Positions 1-6,008 of a stretch of 64,000 nt of DNA are shown here, in pieces. The notes below the pieces were generated by a model. It did not search any database, was not told the origin of the DNA, and saw nothing but the letters and a program-made list of their open reading frames with translations. Each line of letters starts with the position of its first letter. Positions within the stretch are counted from its first letter, which is position 1. Source of the stretch: Bifidobacterium avesanii (lineage in GTDB: Bacteria > Actinomycetota > Actinomycetes > Actinomycetales > Bifidobacteriaceae); contig NZ_WBSN01000004.1 of the NCBI RefSeq assembly GCF_009299475.1, positions 112,914 to 176,913 on the forward strand, read 5' to 3'. The translations under genes and the position numbers were made by a program.

Positions 1-50
1 CTCTGAAGTTCTCAAACTGCGATTGTCGTTGCCCGATCGGGCTTGATGAT

Positions 51-68
51 TATTAGCATACGCTAATA
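51..68. promoter_or_regulatory. small inverted repeat at window start
   Basis: Seven-base arms TATTAGC (51-57) and GCTAATA (62-68) flank ATAC. A 12-bp palindrome GCCCGATCGGGC lies just before it at 31-42. The context left of the window is missing, so it could be an operator or a terminator of an upstream gene. Confidence 0.25.
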
Positions 69-82
69 TCCGTGGGTAATCA

Positions 83-113
83 AATCGGCGTGTCGAAAAC
101 CGGCACGCCGATT
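83..113 (-). terminator. hairpin ending the DUF4160 operon
   Basis: Ten-base arms AATCGGCGTG (83-92) and CACGCCGATT (104-113) pair perfectly around an 11-nt loop. The hairpin sits 23 nt beyond the stop of the minus-strand 61-aa gene, and a short T-rich stretch follows on that strand. This fits an intrinsic terminator for the three-gene operon. Confidence 0.5.
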
Positions 114-135
114 AAATGCCAGCAAGGCATAAAGT

Positions 136-321
136 TTACTTATCGTCAGCCAACGCAGCATATCGGGCAACCAGAAGATTTATCTCCGTATCCAGAGACG
201 TTCCGGCACGCCGCGCACCCTTTCGAGCTTTACGCCACAGCAGACGCTCGGCATACCCCTTAGCGTCCCAACTCCCTTCGGGAATCCAGAACGGGGTAGG
301 CTTCCACACATAATCCGTCAC
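136..321 (-). CDS. small hypothetical protein (61 aa)
   Basis: This is a 61-residue basic protein of unknown function, beginning MTDYVWKPTPFWIPEG. The start is a GTG preceded at good distance by AAGGAAGG, a strong ribosome site. It lies 34 nt downstream of the DUF2442 gene on the same strand, so it is probably the last gene of a DUF4160-DUF2442 operon, and a hairpin follows its stop. No transmembrane segment or metal motif is visible. The DUF4160/DUF2442 pair is widespread and resembles a toxin-antitoxin layout, but no activity can be assigned to this third member. Confidence 0.5.
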   Translation of the reverse strand: MTDYVWKPTPFWIPEGSWDAKGYAERLLWRKARKGARRAGTSLDTEINLLVARYAALADDK

Positions 322-355
322 AATACACCGCCTTCCTTAGCAACAAAAGCCATAG

Positions 356-601
356 TCAAGCCGCCACCATGTCCGAACGCACACGCTCGGGCGCTATATC
401 AATATCACCCGGCCACGTGGGCACACCAAACACAAGACGAACCATATTGAACCGCTCAGGCGTATTAACCTCACGAAACATGCCACGCGTCACATACTTG
501 GACATGTCAAACACGCCACGGCTCCCGTCCGAGCACGCCACACGAAGCCTAAACCCCGGCAACGGCTCACACTCGGTAACCTTAACCATGTAATCAACCA
601 T
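356..601 (-). CDS. DUF2442 domain protein
   Basis: A protein of 81 residues with the DUF2442 pattern: a short beta-rich N-terminus (VKVTECEPLPGFRLRVACSDG), then an F-D-x-S/T element (GVFDMSKYV) and a C-terminal VFGVPTWPGDIDIAPE stretch. DUF2442 proteins are small, have no settled biochemical role and are commonly coded beside DUF4160. The start is chosen at the second ATG of ATGATG, 601, because AAGGGGG lies about seven bases upstream; the first ATG at 604 is also possible. Thirteen or more bases separate it from the DUF4160 stop, so the two are co-transcribed. Confidence 0.75.
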   Translation of the reverse strand: MVDYMVKVTECEPLPGFRLRVACSDGSRGVFDMSKYVTRGMFREVNTPERFNMVRLVFGVPTWPGDIDIAPERVRSDMVAA

Positions 602-617
602 CATGCACCCCCTTGTA

Positions 618-875
618 TTATCGCAACGGATCGATCCTAAACGGACGCTCAAGATTAACGGCAAGCTCCCAATCAGCCTCCAATTCGTCCACGTGCAACT
701 CTATCCAAGCCTGCACAAGACGTCTTTGCTTCCGCGGGAAATCACCGTCCAACACCTCGCCGTCAAACGTAAACGCAGCCTCGTGACCTTGATACCGCAC
801 ATGAATATGTGGCGGCACATGATCCTCGGGGTTCATCGTGACGACGATACCGAAAAACATACTAATTGCCGGCAT
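618..875 (-). CDS. DUF4160 domain protein
   Basis: An 85-residue protein with the DUF4160 hallmark: a start of the form MPxIxxFxGI, then PPHIHVRYQGHEAAFTFDG, and a tryptophan/alanine helix near the end (RLVQAWIELHVDEL). The ribosome site AAAGGTGG lies directly upstream of ATG 875. It is the first gene of a minus-strand operon with DUF2442 and a 61-aa protein. The family is a frequent partner of DUF2442 in mobile and accessory DNA and may act as one half of a toxin-antitoxin-like module. That role is inference from family context, not visible here. Confidence 0.8.
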   Translation of the reverse strand: MPAISMFFGIVVTMNPEDHVPPHIHVRYQGHEAAFTFDGEVLDGDFPRKQRRLVQAWIELHVDELEADWELAVNLERPFRIDPLR

Positions 876-902
876 TGCACCACCTTTCGCTAGTAGTTCC
901 CA

Positions 903-929
903 GCATATCCCGTCTACCTTGGGATACGC
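903..929. promoter_or_regulatory. inverted repeat upstream of the DUF4160 operon
   Basis: TATCCC (906-911) and GGGATA (921-926) form an interrupted palindrome, with outer GC/GC also matching, about 30 bases upstream of the DUF4160 start. Its position suits an operator for the minus-strand operon. Confidence 0.35.
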
Positions 930-931
930 TA

Positions 932-968
932 TAGTGCCTTGCTACGGCCATGAAGACCGATGGCAAGA
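932..968 (-). repeat. 3'-flank repeat, copy 1 (inverted)
   Basis: Bases 932-958 are the exact reverse complement of 1918-1944, 27 bases. Each copy lies downstream of an XRE regulator gene. Within it CTTGC and GCAAG arms can form a stem, so it may be a shared terminator carried with the regulator cassette. Confidence 0.7.
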
Positions 969-1025
969 CCGACTGTGATTCTGTCTTTCGCCGCTCACAG
1001 TCAAGCGCGACGTAAGCCCTCTGTC

Positions 1026-1241
1026 TTACGATTTATCGTTCTCGGGATCATCCAACAGTTTGCGAGGGTTAGCCACGCGCAACGCGTCACACAACTTAAG
1101 CGCCGTATTTAGCGAAATTTCGCCTATGTCACGTTGCCCAGTCTCCCAATCAGCTACACGCGATTGAGTCAGGCCGGGTATTCGCTCCGCTAGACGCTGT
1201 TGGGTTAACCCTCGCTTCTGCCGTAGTTCCCTTAGACCCAT
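1026..1241 (-). CDS. XRE-family transcriptional regulator
   Basis: A 71-residue protein made almost wholly of a Cro/C1-type helix-turn-helix: LRELRQKRGLTQQRLAERIP, then LTQSRVADWETGQRD as the recognition region and TALKLCDALRV closing the five-helix fold. It is a DNA-binding repressor with no effector domain. The start is placed at ATG 1241, since AGGCGG lies about nine bases before it; an in-frame GTG at 1250 would overlap that site. The promoter and an 8-bp inverted repeat overlap the leader, so it probably represses itself. It is a paralogue of the plus-strand regulator at 1660. Confidence 0.85.
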   Translation of the reverse strand: MGLRELRQKRGLTQQRLAERIPGLTQSRVADWETGQRDIGEISLNTALKLCDALRVANPRKLLDDPENDKS

Positions 1242-1242
1242 T

Positions 1243-1281
1243 GGACTCACCGCCTATAGTTAGTAGTGAGTCCGATTGTAT
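1243..1281 (-). promoter_or_regulatory. promoter and operator of XRE gene 1
   Basis: On the minus strand a -10-like TACAAT (1281-1276) is followed after two bases by a perfect inverted repeat, GGACTCAC (1273-1266) and GTGAGTCC (1250-1243), spacer 15. The repeat covers the likely +1 and the ribosome site, which is the expected place for autorepression. Confidence 0.55.
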
Positions 1282-1387
1282 CAATCCACCAAGGGGAGCG
1301 GCCGGAACCCGCTAGGGCCCGGCCTTGCGACTCAACCGATATGCAAGCGGGGCACGCCGTCGAGGAATACGACGACATGCCAACCGT

Positions 1388-1429
1388 GATACAATCGCGC
1401 CGTGAGTTCATGTATCTGACCACATGAAC
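1388..1429 (+). promoter_or_regulatory. orphan promoter-operator like those of the XRE genes
   Basis: GATACAATCG (1388-1397) repeats the -10 region of both XRE genes, and with 1273-1283 it forms an 11-bp inverted repeat. It is followed by GTTCATG (1406-1412) and CATGAAC (1423-1429), another inverted repeat. No convincing gene follows, so this may be a third cassette that has lost its coding sequence. Confidence 0.4.
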
Positions 1430-1497
1430 CACGGAACCGGAGAGTCGCCAACACTAACGAATTTCGTTTCATGTTGTATTCTCCCTTAAGGTGGTTT

Positions 1498-1525
1498 GGC
1501 CCCGTGCTTATGCGTGGGGCCTTTT
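1498..1525 (+). terminator. hairpin with T-run
   Basis: GGCCCC (1498-1503) and GGGGCC (1516-1521) are followed by TTTT. It would stop plus-strand transcripts started at the orphan promoter around 1388. Confidence 0.5.
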
Positions 1526-1619
1526 ACATTCCAGTCCGCAAACCGTGGTTTCTGATGCCATCGCGCCGCCGAAACGGCCCACGGCTCACTAGCGGGGACA
1601 ATTCCATGCCGACGATCGA

Positions 1620-1654
1620 TACAATGGGACCTACCTCCATATGGGAAGTAGGTC
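1620..1654 (+). promoter_or_regulatory. promoter and operator of XRE gene 2
   Basis: TACAAT (1620-1625) is followed after two bases by an inverted repeat with arms GACCTAC (1628-1634) and GTAGGTC (1648-1654). The layout is the same as at XRE gene 1, with different arm sequence, which suggests that each paralogue has its own operator specificity. Confidence 0.55.
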
Positions 1655-1659
1655 TAACT

Positions 1660-1899
1660 ATGACGCTGAGAAAACTCAGGCAGAAGCGCGGGCTAACCCA
1701 GCAAGAGTTAGCCGAACGTGTGCACGGTGTCAACCAGTCTCGCGTCGCCGGCTATGAAAATGGCCGGTATGACGTGCGTAACATGACGCTGGGCACGCTG
1801 CTTGAAGTGCTTGACGCGGTTGGGCAAAAGGCTCTAGCGCGTAAGCTCCGTACGCTTCTGCTTGAAGATTCCACGTTCGGCGCGGTGTCCGATAAATAA
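1660..1899 (+). CDS. XRE-family transcriptional regulator
   Basis: A 79-residue Cro/C1-type helix-turn-helix protein, MTLRKLRQKRGLTQQELAER, with recognition helix VNQSRVAGYENGR and a longer basic tail ending in LEDSTFGAVSDK. The first helices are nearly the same as those of the minus-strand regulator at 1026-1241, while the recognition region differs (VNQSRVAGYENG against LTQSRVADWETG). The start at ATG 1660 lies directly after the operator 1628-1654; an in-frame extension back to 1471 reads through the promoter and is unlikely. No enzymatic domain is present. It probably controls itself and possibly nearby accessory genes. Confidence 0.8.
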   Translation: MTLRKLRQKRGLTQQELAERVHGVNQSRVAGYENGRYDVRNMTLGTLLEVLDAVGQKALARKLRTLLLEDSTFGAVSDK

Positions 1900-1917
1900 C
1901 CCGAGGGCTTTGCCGTT

Positions 1918-1944
1918 GGTCTTCATGGCCGTAGCAAGGCACTA
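1918..1944 (+). repeat. 3'-flank repeat, copy 2
   Basis: Exact 27-base match, in reverse orientation, to 932-958. It lies 18 bases after the stop of XRE gene 2. A third partial copy (13 matching bases) is at 2339-2351. Confidence 0.7.
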
Positions 1945-1981
1945 GGCGCGCCCGTTGGTTGCGCCGTGGGACGTACTAAAA

Positions 1982-2014
1982 GGGCCCGCAAGCGTTAGCG
2001 GCGCTTGCGGGCCC
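1982..2014. terminator. perfect 13-bp hairpin
   Basis: GGGCCCGCAAGCG (1982-1994) and CGCTTGCGGGCCC (2002-2014) pair perfectly around a 7-nt loop. It ends the XRE gene 2 transcript. There is no T-run, as is common for actinobacterial terminators. Confidence 0.6.
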
Positions 2015-2067
2015 AAGGTACGGCGCGAACAAAAGTTCGCGTAGCTCCCAGCCAAGGGATACTACTC

Positions 2068-2211
2068 ATGCTAATTCCACATGGTTCAGTAAGCAAGTTC
2101 GTTCCGCACGCCTCTTGCGGGCGGATGCATGAGGTGTCGACCGAGTGGGGCTGGCTATGGTTCACCGTTTGTCTTGACGGTGAACGCGTAATCAGCGTTC
2201 ACATGGTCTGA
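2068..2211 (+). CDS. possible small protein (47 aa)
   Basis: An open frame of 47 residues starting MLIPHGSVSKFVPHASCG, with AAGGGAT 10 bases before the ATG. I do not recognise it. The C-terminal part, WGWLWFTVCLDGERVISVHMV, is encoded by DNA that also forms two overlapping hairpins (2161-2202), so the stretch may be RNA structure rather than coding. It lies between two copies of the XRE 3'-flank repeat. Confidence 0.3.
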   Translation: MLIPHGSVSKFVPHASCGRMHEVSTEWGWLWFTVCLDGERVISVHMV

Positions 2212-2288
2212 TATGTGAGTTTGCGGTCGGAATGGTGTTCCAGCTCTCTTTGGGTGGAATTCATACATAATGAGTCGCTGTTTGACGA

Positions 2289-2351
2289 CCCCACGCCCGG
2301 CGCGGTAGTCGGTAATAAATCATGCGTGGGCTGTCATCGGTCTTCATGGCC
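2289..2351 (+). repeat. degenerate copy of the XRE gene 2 3' end and flank
   Basis: The sequence from CCACGCCCGGCGCGGT through GGTCTTCATGGCC (2339-2351) lines up with the last codons and flank of the XRE gene at about 1870-1930, with several substitutions. It looks like the leftover of a third, decayed regulator cassette. Confidence 0.45.
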
Positions 2352-2444
2352 ACCGGCTAATGGCCATGTGCCACGGCGGGTGCTGCGACGCGCAATGCAA
2401 TGTCGTAGGAACAAATATGCCAAGCGAGAATAGGATGACCGAAT

Positions 2445-2642
2445 ATGAGCAAGCTGACTATGGAACGGCGGGCGCGCAAAATCGCCGCCGCCCGGTTACG
2501 GGTCCGAAAGCTCGCCGAAGGAATCCGCGTCGTCGGGTATGACGAGCACGGGCCGGTACTGGACATTCCGCAGGCATTCGTGCACCGGCCGAAGCGATCC
2601 ACGTCCGGCGCGCTGATTCTGCCCGAGGAGTGGGCGGACTGA
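2445..2642 (+). CDS. small hypothetical protein (65 aa)
   Basis: A 65-residue protein, MSKLTMERRARKIAAARLRV at the start and LILPEEWAD at the end, with a basic N-terminal helix and an acidic C-terminus. AGGATG lies about 11 bases before the ATG. I do not recognise a family. The middle (GYDEHGPVLDIPQAFVHRP) suggests a small beta fold. It is the last gene of the left accessory region; the next gene is an unrelated aminotransferase. Confidence 0.45.
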   Translation: MSKLTMERRARKIAAARLRVRKLAEGIRVVGYDEHGPVLDIPQAFVHRPKRSTSGALILPEEWAD

Positions 2643-2803
2643 CATTCGCCGCGGACGTTTCAGGATCGTCGGTGTCGCGTGCGCCCCGCCGGGAAACATG
2701 CCGCGGCTATCATCGGGCAGCAGTTTCGGCCATGCGGCGCAATGGCGCATGGCCGGCCCCGGCGCAAGGAATCCGGGAGCCCGGAAATTCAGGGAGGAAC
2801 CGC

Positions 2804-3976
2804 ATGCCCGCAGTGTCGCTTCGCGCCCGTCAGGCGCTGTACCCGTCCGTCCGCGAAATGTTCGAACGCGCAGCCCGCGTGCCGGACGCCGTCTCCTTCG
2901 CGATCGGCGAACCCGGGTTCGACACCCCGCGGGCCATGATCGACGCGGCGTACCGTGCGGCGCTCGCCGGGGACACGCACTACACGCCCAACCGCGGCGC
3001 CGAAGCCCTGCGGCGCGCGTGGTGCGACCACCGCAACCGGGCGGACGGCACGGACTACGACCCGGAGCGCGAGATCATCGTCACCGCGGGCGGCATGGAG
3101 GGCGTGCTGCTCGCCATGATCGCCGCCATGGACCCCGGCGACAACATCCTCATCCCGGACCCCGGCTACGCGAACTACTTCGGCCAGGCGCAGATGGCGC
3201 AGGTGGGCGTGGTGCCCGTGCCGTTGCACGAGGAGCACGGCTGGCGCATGCGGGCCGAGGACCTCGAGGCCGCGGTCACGCCGCGCTCGCGGGCGCTGCT
3301 GCTCAACTCGCCGTCCAACCCGACCGGCGCGATCATCGATCCGGGGGAGATGGAGCGGATCGCGCGCGTGGCCCGCGAGCACGACCTGTGGGTGATCAGC
3401 GACGAGGTGTACCGCGCGTTCGTGTACGACGACGGCAAGCCGTGCCCGTCCATCGCGCAGATGCCCGGCATGAAGGGGCGCACGCTCGTGGTGGACAGCT
3501 TCTCCAAAACATATGCGATGACCGGCTGGCGCATCGGCTGCGTGTTCGGGCCGGAGCAGGCCGTGGACCAGATGACCGTGATGCAGGAGAACGTCGTCTC
3601 GTGCGTGCCCGGCGCCCTGCAGGCCGGCGCGGTCGCGGCGCTCGAAGGCTCGGCGGACATCCTCGCGACCATGAAGGCCGCGTACCGGGCCAACCGCGAC
3701 ATGGTGGTGGACGCCGTCGCGCGCATGCCGCTCGTGACCTGCAACGTGCCCGACGGCGCGTTCTACGTGCTCATCAACGTGAAGGCCACGGGGCTGGACG
3801 ACCGGGAGTTCGCCTATCGGCTGCTCGACGAGGCGCGTGTGGTGGTCACGCCCGCCTCCGGATTCGGCTCGCGCGGCGCAGGCTACGTGCGCCTGAGCTA
3901 CGTGGGTACGGGCGAGGCGACCGCCGAGGGGCTGCGGCGCATGCGCGCGTGGCTTGACGGCATGAACAGGGCGTGA
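2804..3976 (+). CDS. PLP-dependent aminotransferase, class I/II
   Basis: A 390-residue fold-type I aminotransferase that would move an amino group between an amino acid and a 2-oxo acid in the cytosol. Visible family features in order: SFAIGEPGFDTP near residue 30, HYTPNRGAEALR where the substrate loop lies, LLLNSPSNPTGA around 165-177, VISDEVYRAFVYD near 200, and SFSKTYAMTGWRIG near 231-245, whose lysine holds the pyridoxal phosphate. The C-terminus contains the usual substrate-arginine region, AGYVRLSYVG. ATG 2804 is preferred because GGGAGGA lies seven bases before it. The true substrate (aspartate, alanine or aromatic) cannot be decided from sequence. It stands alone, not in an amino-acid operon. 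Confidence 0.88.
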   Translation: MPAVSLRARQALYPSVREMFERAARVPDAVSFAIGEPGFDTPRAMIDAAYRAALAGDTHYTPNRGAEALRRAWCDHRNRADGTDYDPEREIIVTAGGMEGVLLAMIAAMDPGDNILIPDPGYANYFGQAQMAQVGVVPVPLHEEHGWRMRAEDLEAAVTPRSRALLLNSPSNPTGAIIDPGEMERIARVAREHDLWVISDEVYRAFVYDDGKPCPSIAQMPGMKGRTLVVDSFSKTYAMTGWRIGCVFGPEQAVDQMTVMQENVVSCVPGALQAGAVAALEGSADILATMKAAYRANRDMVVDAVARMPLVTCNVPDGAFYVLINVKATGLDDREFAYRLLDEARVVVTPASGFGSRGAGYVRLSYVGTGEATAEGLRRMRAWLDGMNRA

Positions 3977-4109
3977 CGCCGGCGGGTGCTAGGATTTTCG
4001 CGTCCACCATAGCGGGCTGGCATATGGACGTACGTACGTACACCATGGCGTGATGGCATGCGGTGCGGGACGGAACGAGCGACACAGGACGAGTAACCGG
4101 GAGCGGCGT

Positions 4110-6008
4110 GTGAACACGGTGAGGGAACTGCTGCGGCATCTGGGCGAATTCAGGCGGGACACCGCGCTGACGCCCGTGTGGATGGTCGGGGAGGTGGTGT
4201 GCGAGATGATCATCCCGTTGCTCATGGCCACGCTCATCGACCAGGGCGTGGAGCGCGGCGACATGGGCGTGATCGGGCGCACCGCCGCGATCATGGTCGC
4301 CGTGGCCCTGTGCGGCCTCACGTTCGGCTGCCTCGGCTCGGTGTTCGGCTCGCGCGCCTGCACCGGATTCGCCCGGAACCTGAGGCAGGACCAGTACGAC
4401 AACATCCAGACGTTCTCGTTCTCCAACATCGACCGCTTCTCCACGCCGAGCCTTGTGACGAGGCTCACCACCGACGTGATGAACATCCAGAACGCCACCA
4501 TGATGATCCTGCGGATGGTGCCGCGCGCCTTCTCCAGCCTCATCATCGCCATGTGCATGGCGTTCGTGGTCTCCGGCACCATGGCGCTCATCTATTTGGG
4601 CGCGGTCGTGGTGCTCGGCGTGGTGCTCGGCATCCTCATGTCCATCGCCGCGAAGTACTTCCGCCGCGCGTTCCCCGAATACGACGCGATGAACGAATCC
4701 GTGGAGGAGAACGTGACCGCCATGCGCGCGGTGAAGGCGTTCGCCCGCGAGGGCATGCAGACCCGCGTGTTCAAAGCCACGTCCAAGCGCATCTACGACA
4801 TCTTCCTCAAGGCCGAGCTCGTGCTCGCCGCCGTGGACCCGATCATCCAGGCGACCATATGGGGATGCCTGCTGCTCATCAGCTGGGTGGGCTCGCACCT
4901 CATCGTGCAGGACCAGCTCACCACCGGCGACCTGACGAGCCTCTTAATGTACTGCATGAACATCCTCATGAGCCTCGTCATGCTCTCGATGACCATCGTG
5001 ATGATCACCATGTCCTCCGCGTCCGCGCGCCGTATCGTCGAGGTGCTCCGCGAAAGGGACGACATGCCGTCCGCCGCGCACCCGGTGACCGAGGTGCGCG
5101 ACGGGTCGGTCGTCTTCGACCACGTGGACTTCGCCTATCCGGCCGTGAAGCCCTCCGAGCACGACCCCGCCGCCCGACGCCGGGCCGAGGCCGCCGCGCG
5201 GTTCGATGGCAGGCGCGACAAGGCTCGCAACGCCCTGACGGACGTCAACCTCTCCATTCCCTCCGGCGCGGTCGTCGGCGTGATCGGCGGCACCGGATCG
5301 TCCAAGACCACGCTCGTCAACCTCATCCCGCGCCTGTACGACGTGACCGGCGGCAGCCTCAAGGTCGGGGGCGTGGACGTGCGCGACTACGACCGGAACG
5401 CGCTGCGAGACAAGGTCGCCGTGGTCCTGCAGAACAACGTGCTGTTCTCCGGCACCATCGCGGCGAACCTCCGTTGGGGCAATCCGGACGCCACGATCGA
5501 CGACTGCCGGCGCGCCTGCCGCATCGCGTGCGCCGACGAGTTCGTCGACCGGCTGCCCGACGGCTACGAGGCCAGGGTGGAGCAGGGCGGCCAGAACTTC
5601 TCCGGCGGCCAGAAGCAGCGCCTGTGCATCGCCCGCGCCCTGCTCAAGGACCCGAAGGTGCTCATCCTCGACGACTCCACGTCCGCCGTGGACACCGGCA
5701 CCGACGCCCGCATCCGCCGCGCGTTCGCCAACGACATGCCCGGCGTCACCAAGATCATCATCGCCCAGCGCATCTCCAGCGTGGAGGACGCGGACATGAT
5801 CGTCGTGCTCGACGACGGGCGGATCGACGGCGTCGGCACGCACGCCGAGCTCATGGCGTCCAACGAGATCTACCGCAGCATCCACGACCTGCAGACGCAG
5901 GGCGGCGGCGACTTCGACGAGGCGGCGTTCGACGGCGTCGCGGAGGCCGGTGTCGCGGAGGACAACCAAGACGGCAAGGACGATTCCGACGAAGAGGAGG
6001 TGCGCTGA
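4110..6008 (+). CDS. ABC exporter half-transporter with degenerate ATP site
   Basis: A 632-residue fused permease-ATPase. Residues 1-310 hold six transmembrane segments of the type IV exporter fold; residues 345-610 are the nucleotide-binding domain. The Walker A is GGTGSSKT (about 391), the signature NFSGGQKQR (about 496) and the Walker B VLILDDSTS (about 517), where the catalytic glutamate is replaced by aspartate. In heterodimeric exporters such as TM287/288 and BmrCD the partner with this change forms the non-hydrolysing site, so the same is inferred here. The start is GTG 4110, after GGGAGCGG. The stop overlaps the next start (TGATG), so the pair is translated together. A charged insert and an acidic tail (DDSDEEE) are unusual. 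Substrate unknown; lipid or drug export is likely. Confidence 0.9.
   Translation: MNTVRELLRHLGEFRRDTALTPVWMVGEVVCEMIIPLLMATLIDQGVERGDMGVIGRTAAIMVAVALCGLTFGCLGSVFGSRACTGFARNLRQDQYDNIQTFSFSNIDRFSTPSLVTRLTTDVMNIQNATMMILRMVPRAFSSLIIAMCMAFVVSGTMALIYLGAVVVLGVVLGILMSIAAKYFRRAFPEYDAMNESVEENVTAMRAVKAFAREGMQTRVFKATSKRIYDIFLKAELVLAAVDPIIQATIWGCLLLISWVGSHLIVQDQLTTGDLTSLLMYCMNILMSLVMLSMTIVMITMSSASARRIVEVLRERDDMPSAAHPVTEVRDGSVVFDHVDFAYPAVKPSEHDPAARRRAEAAARFDGRRDKARNALTDVNLSIPSGAVVGVIGGTGSSKTTLVNLIPRLYDVTGGSLKVGGVDVRDYDRNALRDKVAVVLQNNVLFSGTIAANLRWGNPDATIDDCRRACRIACADEFVDRLPDGYEARVEQGGQNFSGGQKQRLCIARALLKDPKVLILDDSTSAVDTGTDARIRRAFANDMPGVTKIIIAQRISSVEDADMIVVLDDGRIDGVGTHAELMASNEIYRSIHDLQTQGGGDFDEAAFDGVAEAGVAEDNQDGKDDSDEEEVR

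Noticed and set aside
1280..1500. tmRNA or tRNA-like gene between the XRE genes
   Set aside because: The GC-rich pieces and the hairpin at 1498-1525 gave that impression, but no acceptor stem, T-loop or CCA end could be built.
1471..1659. N-terminal extension of the XRE gene 2 product to 142 residues
   Set aside because: The extension reads through a hairpin, promoter box and operator, and the helix-turn-helix fold starts at ATG 1660.
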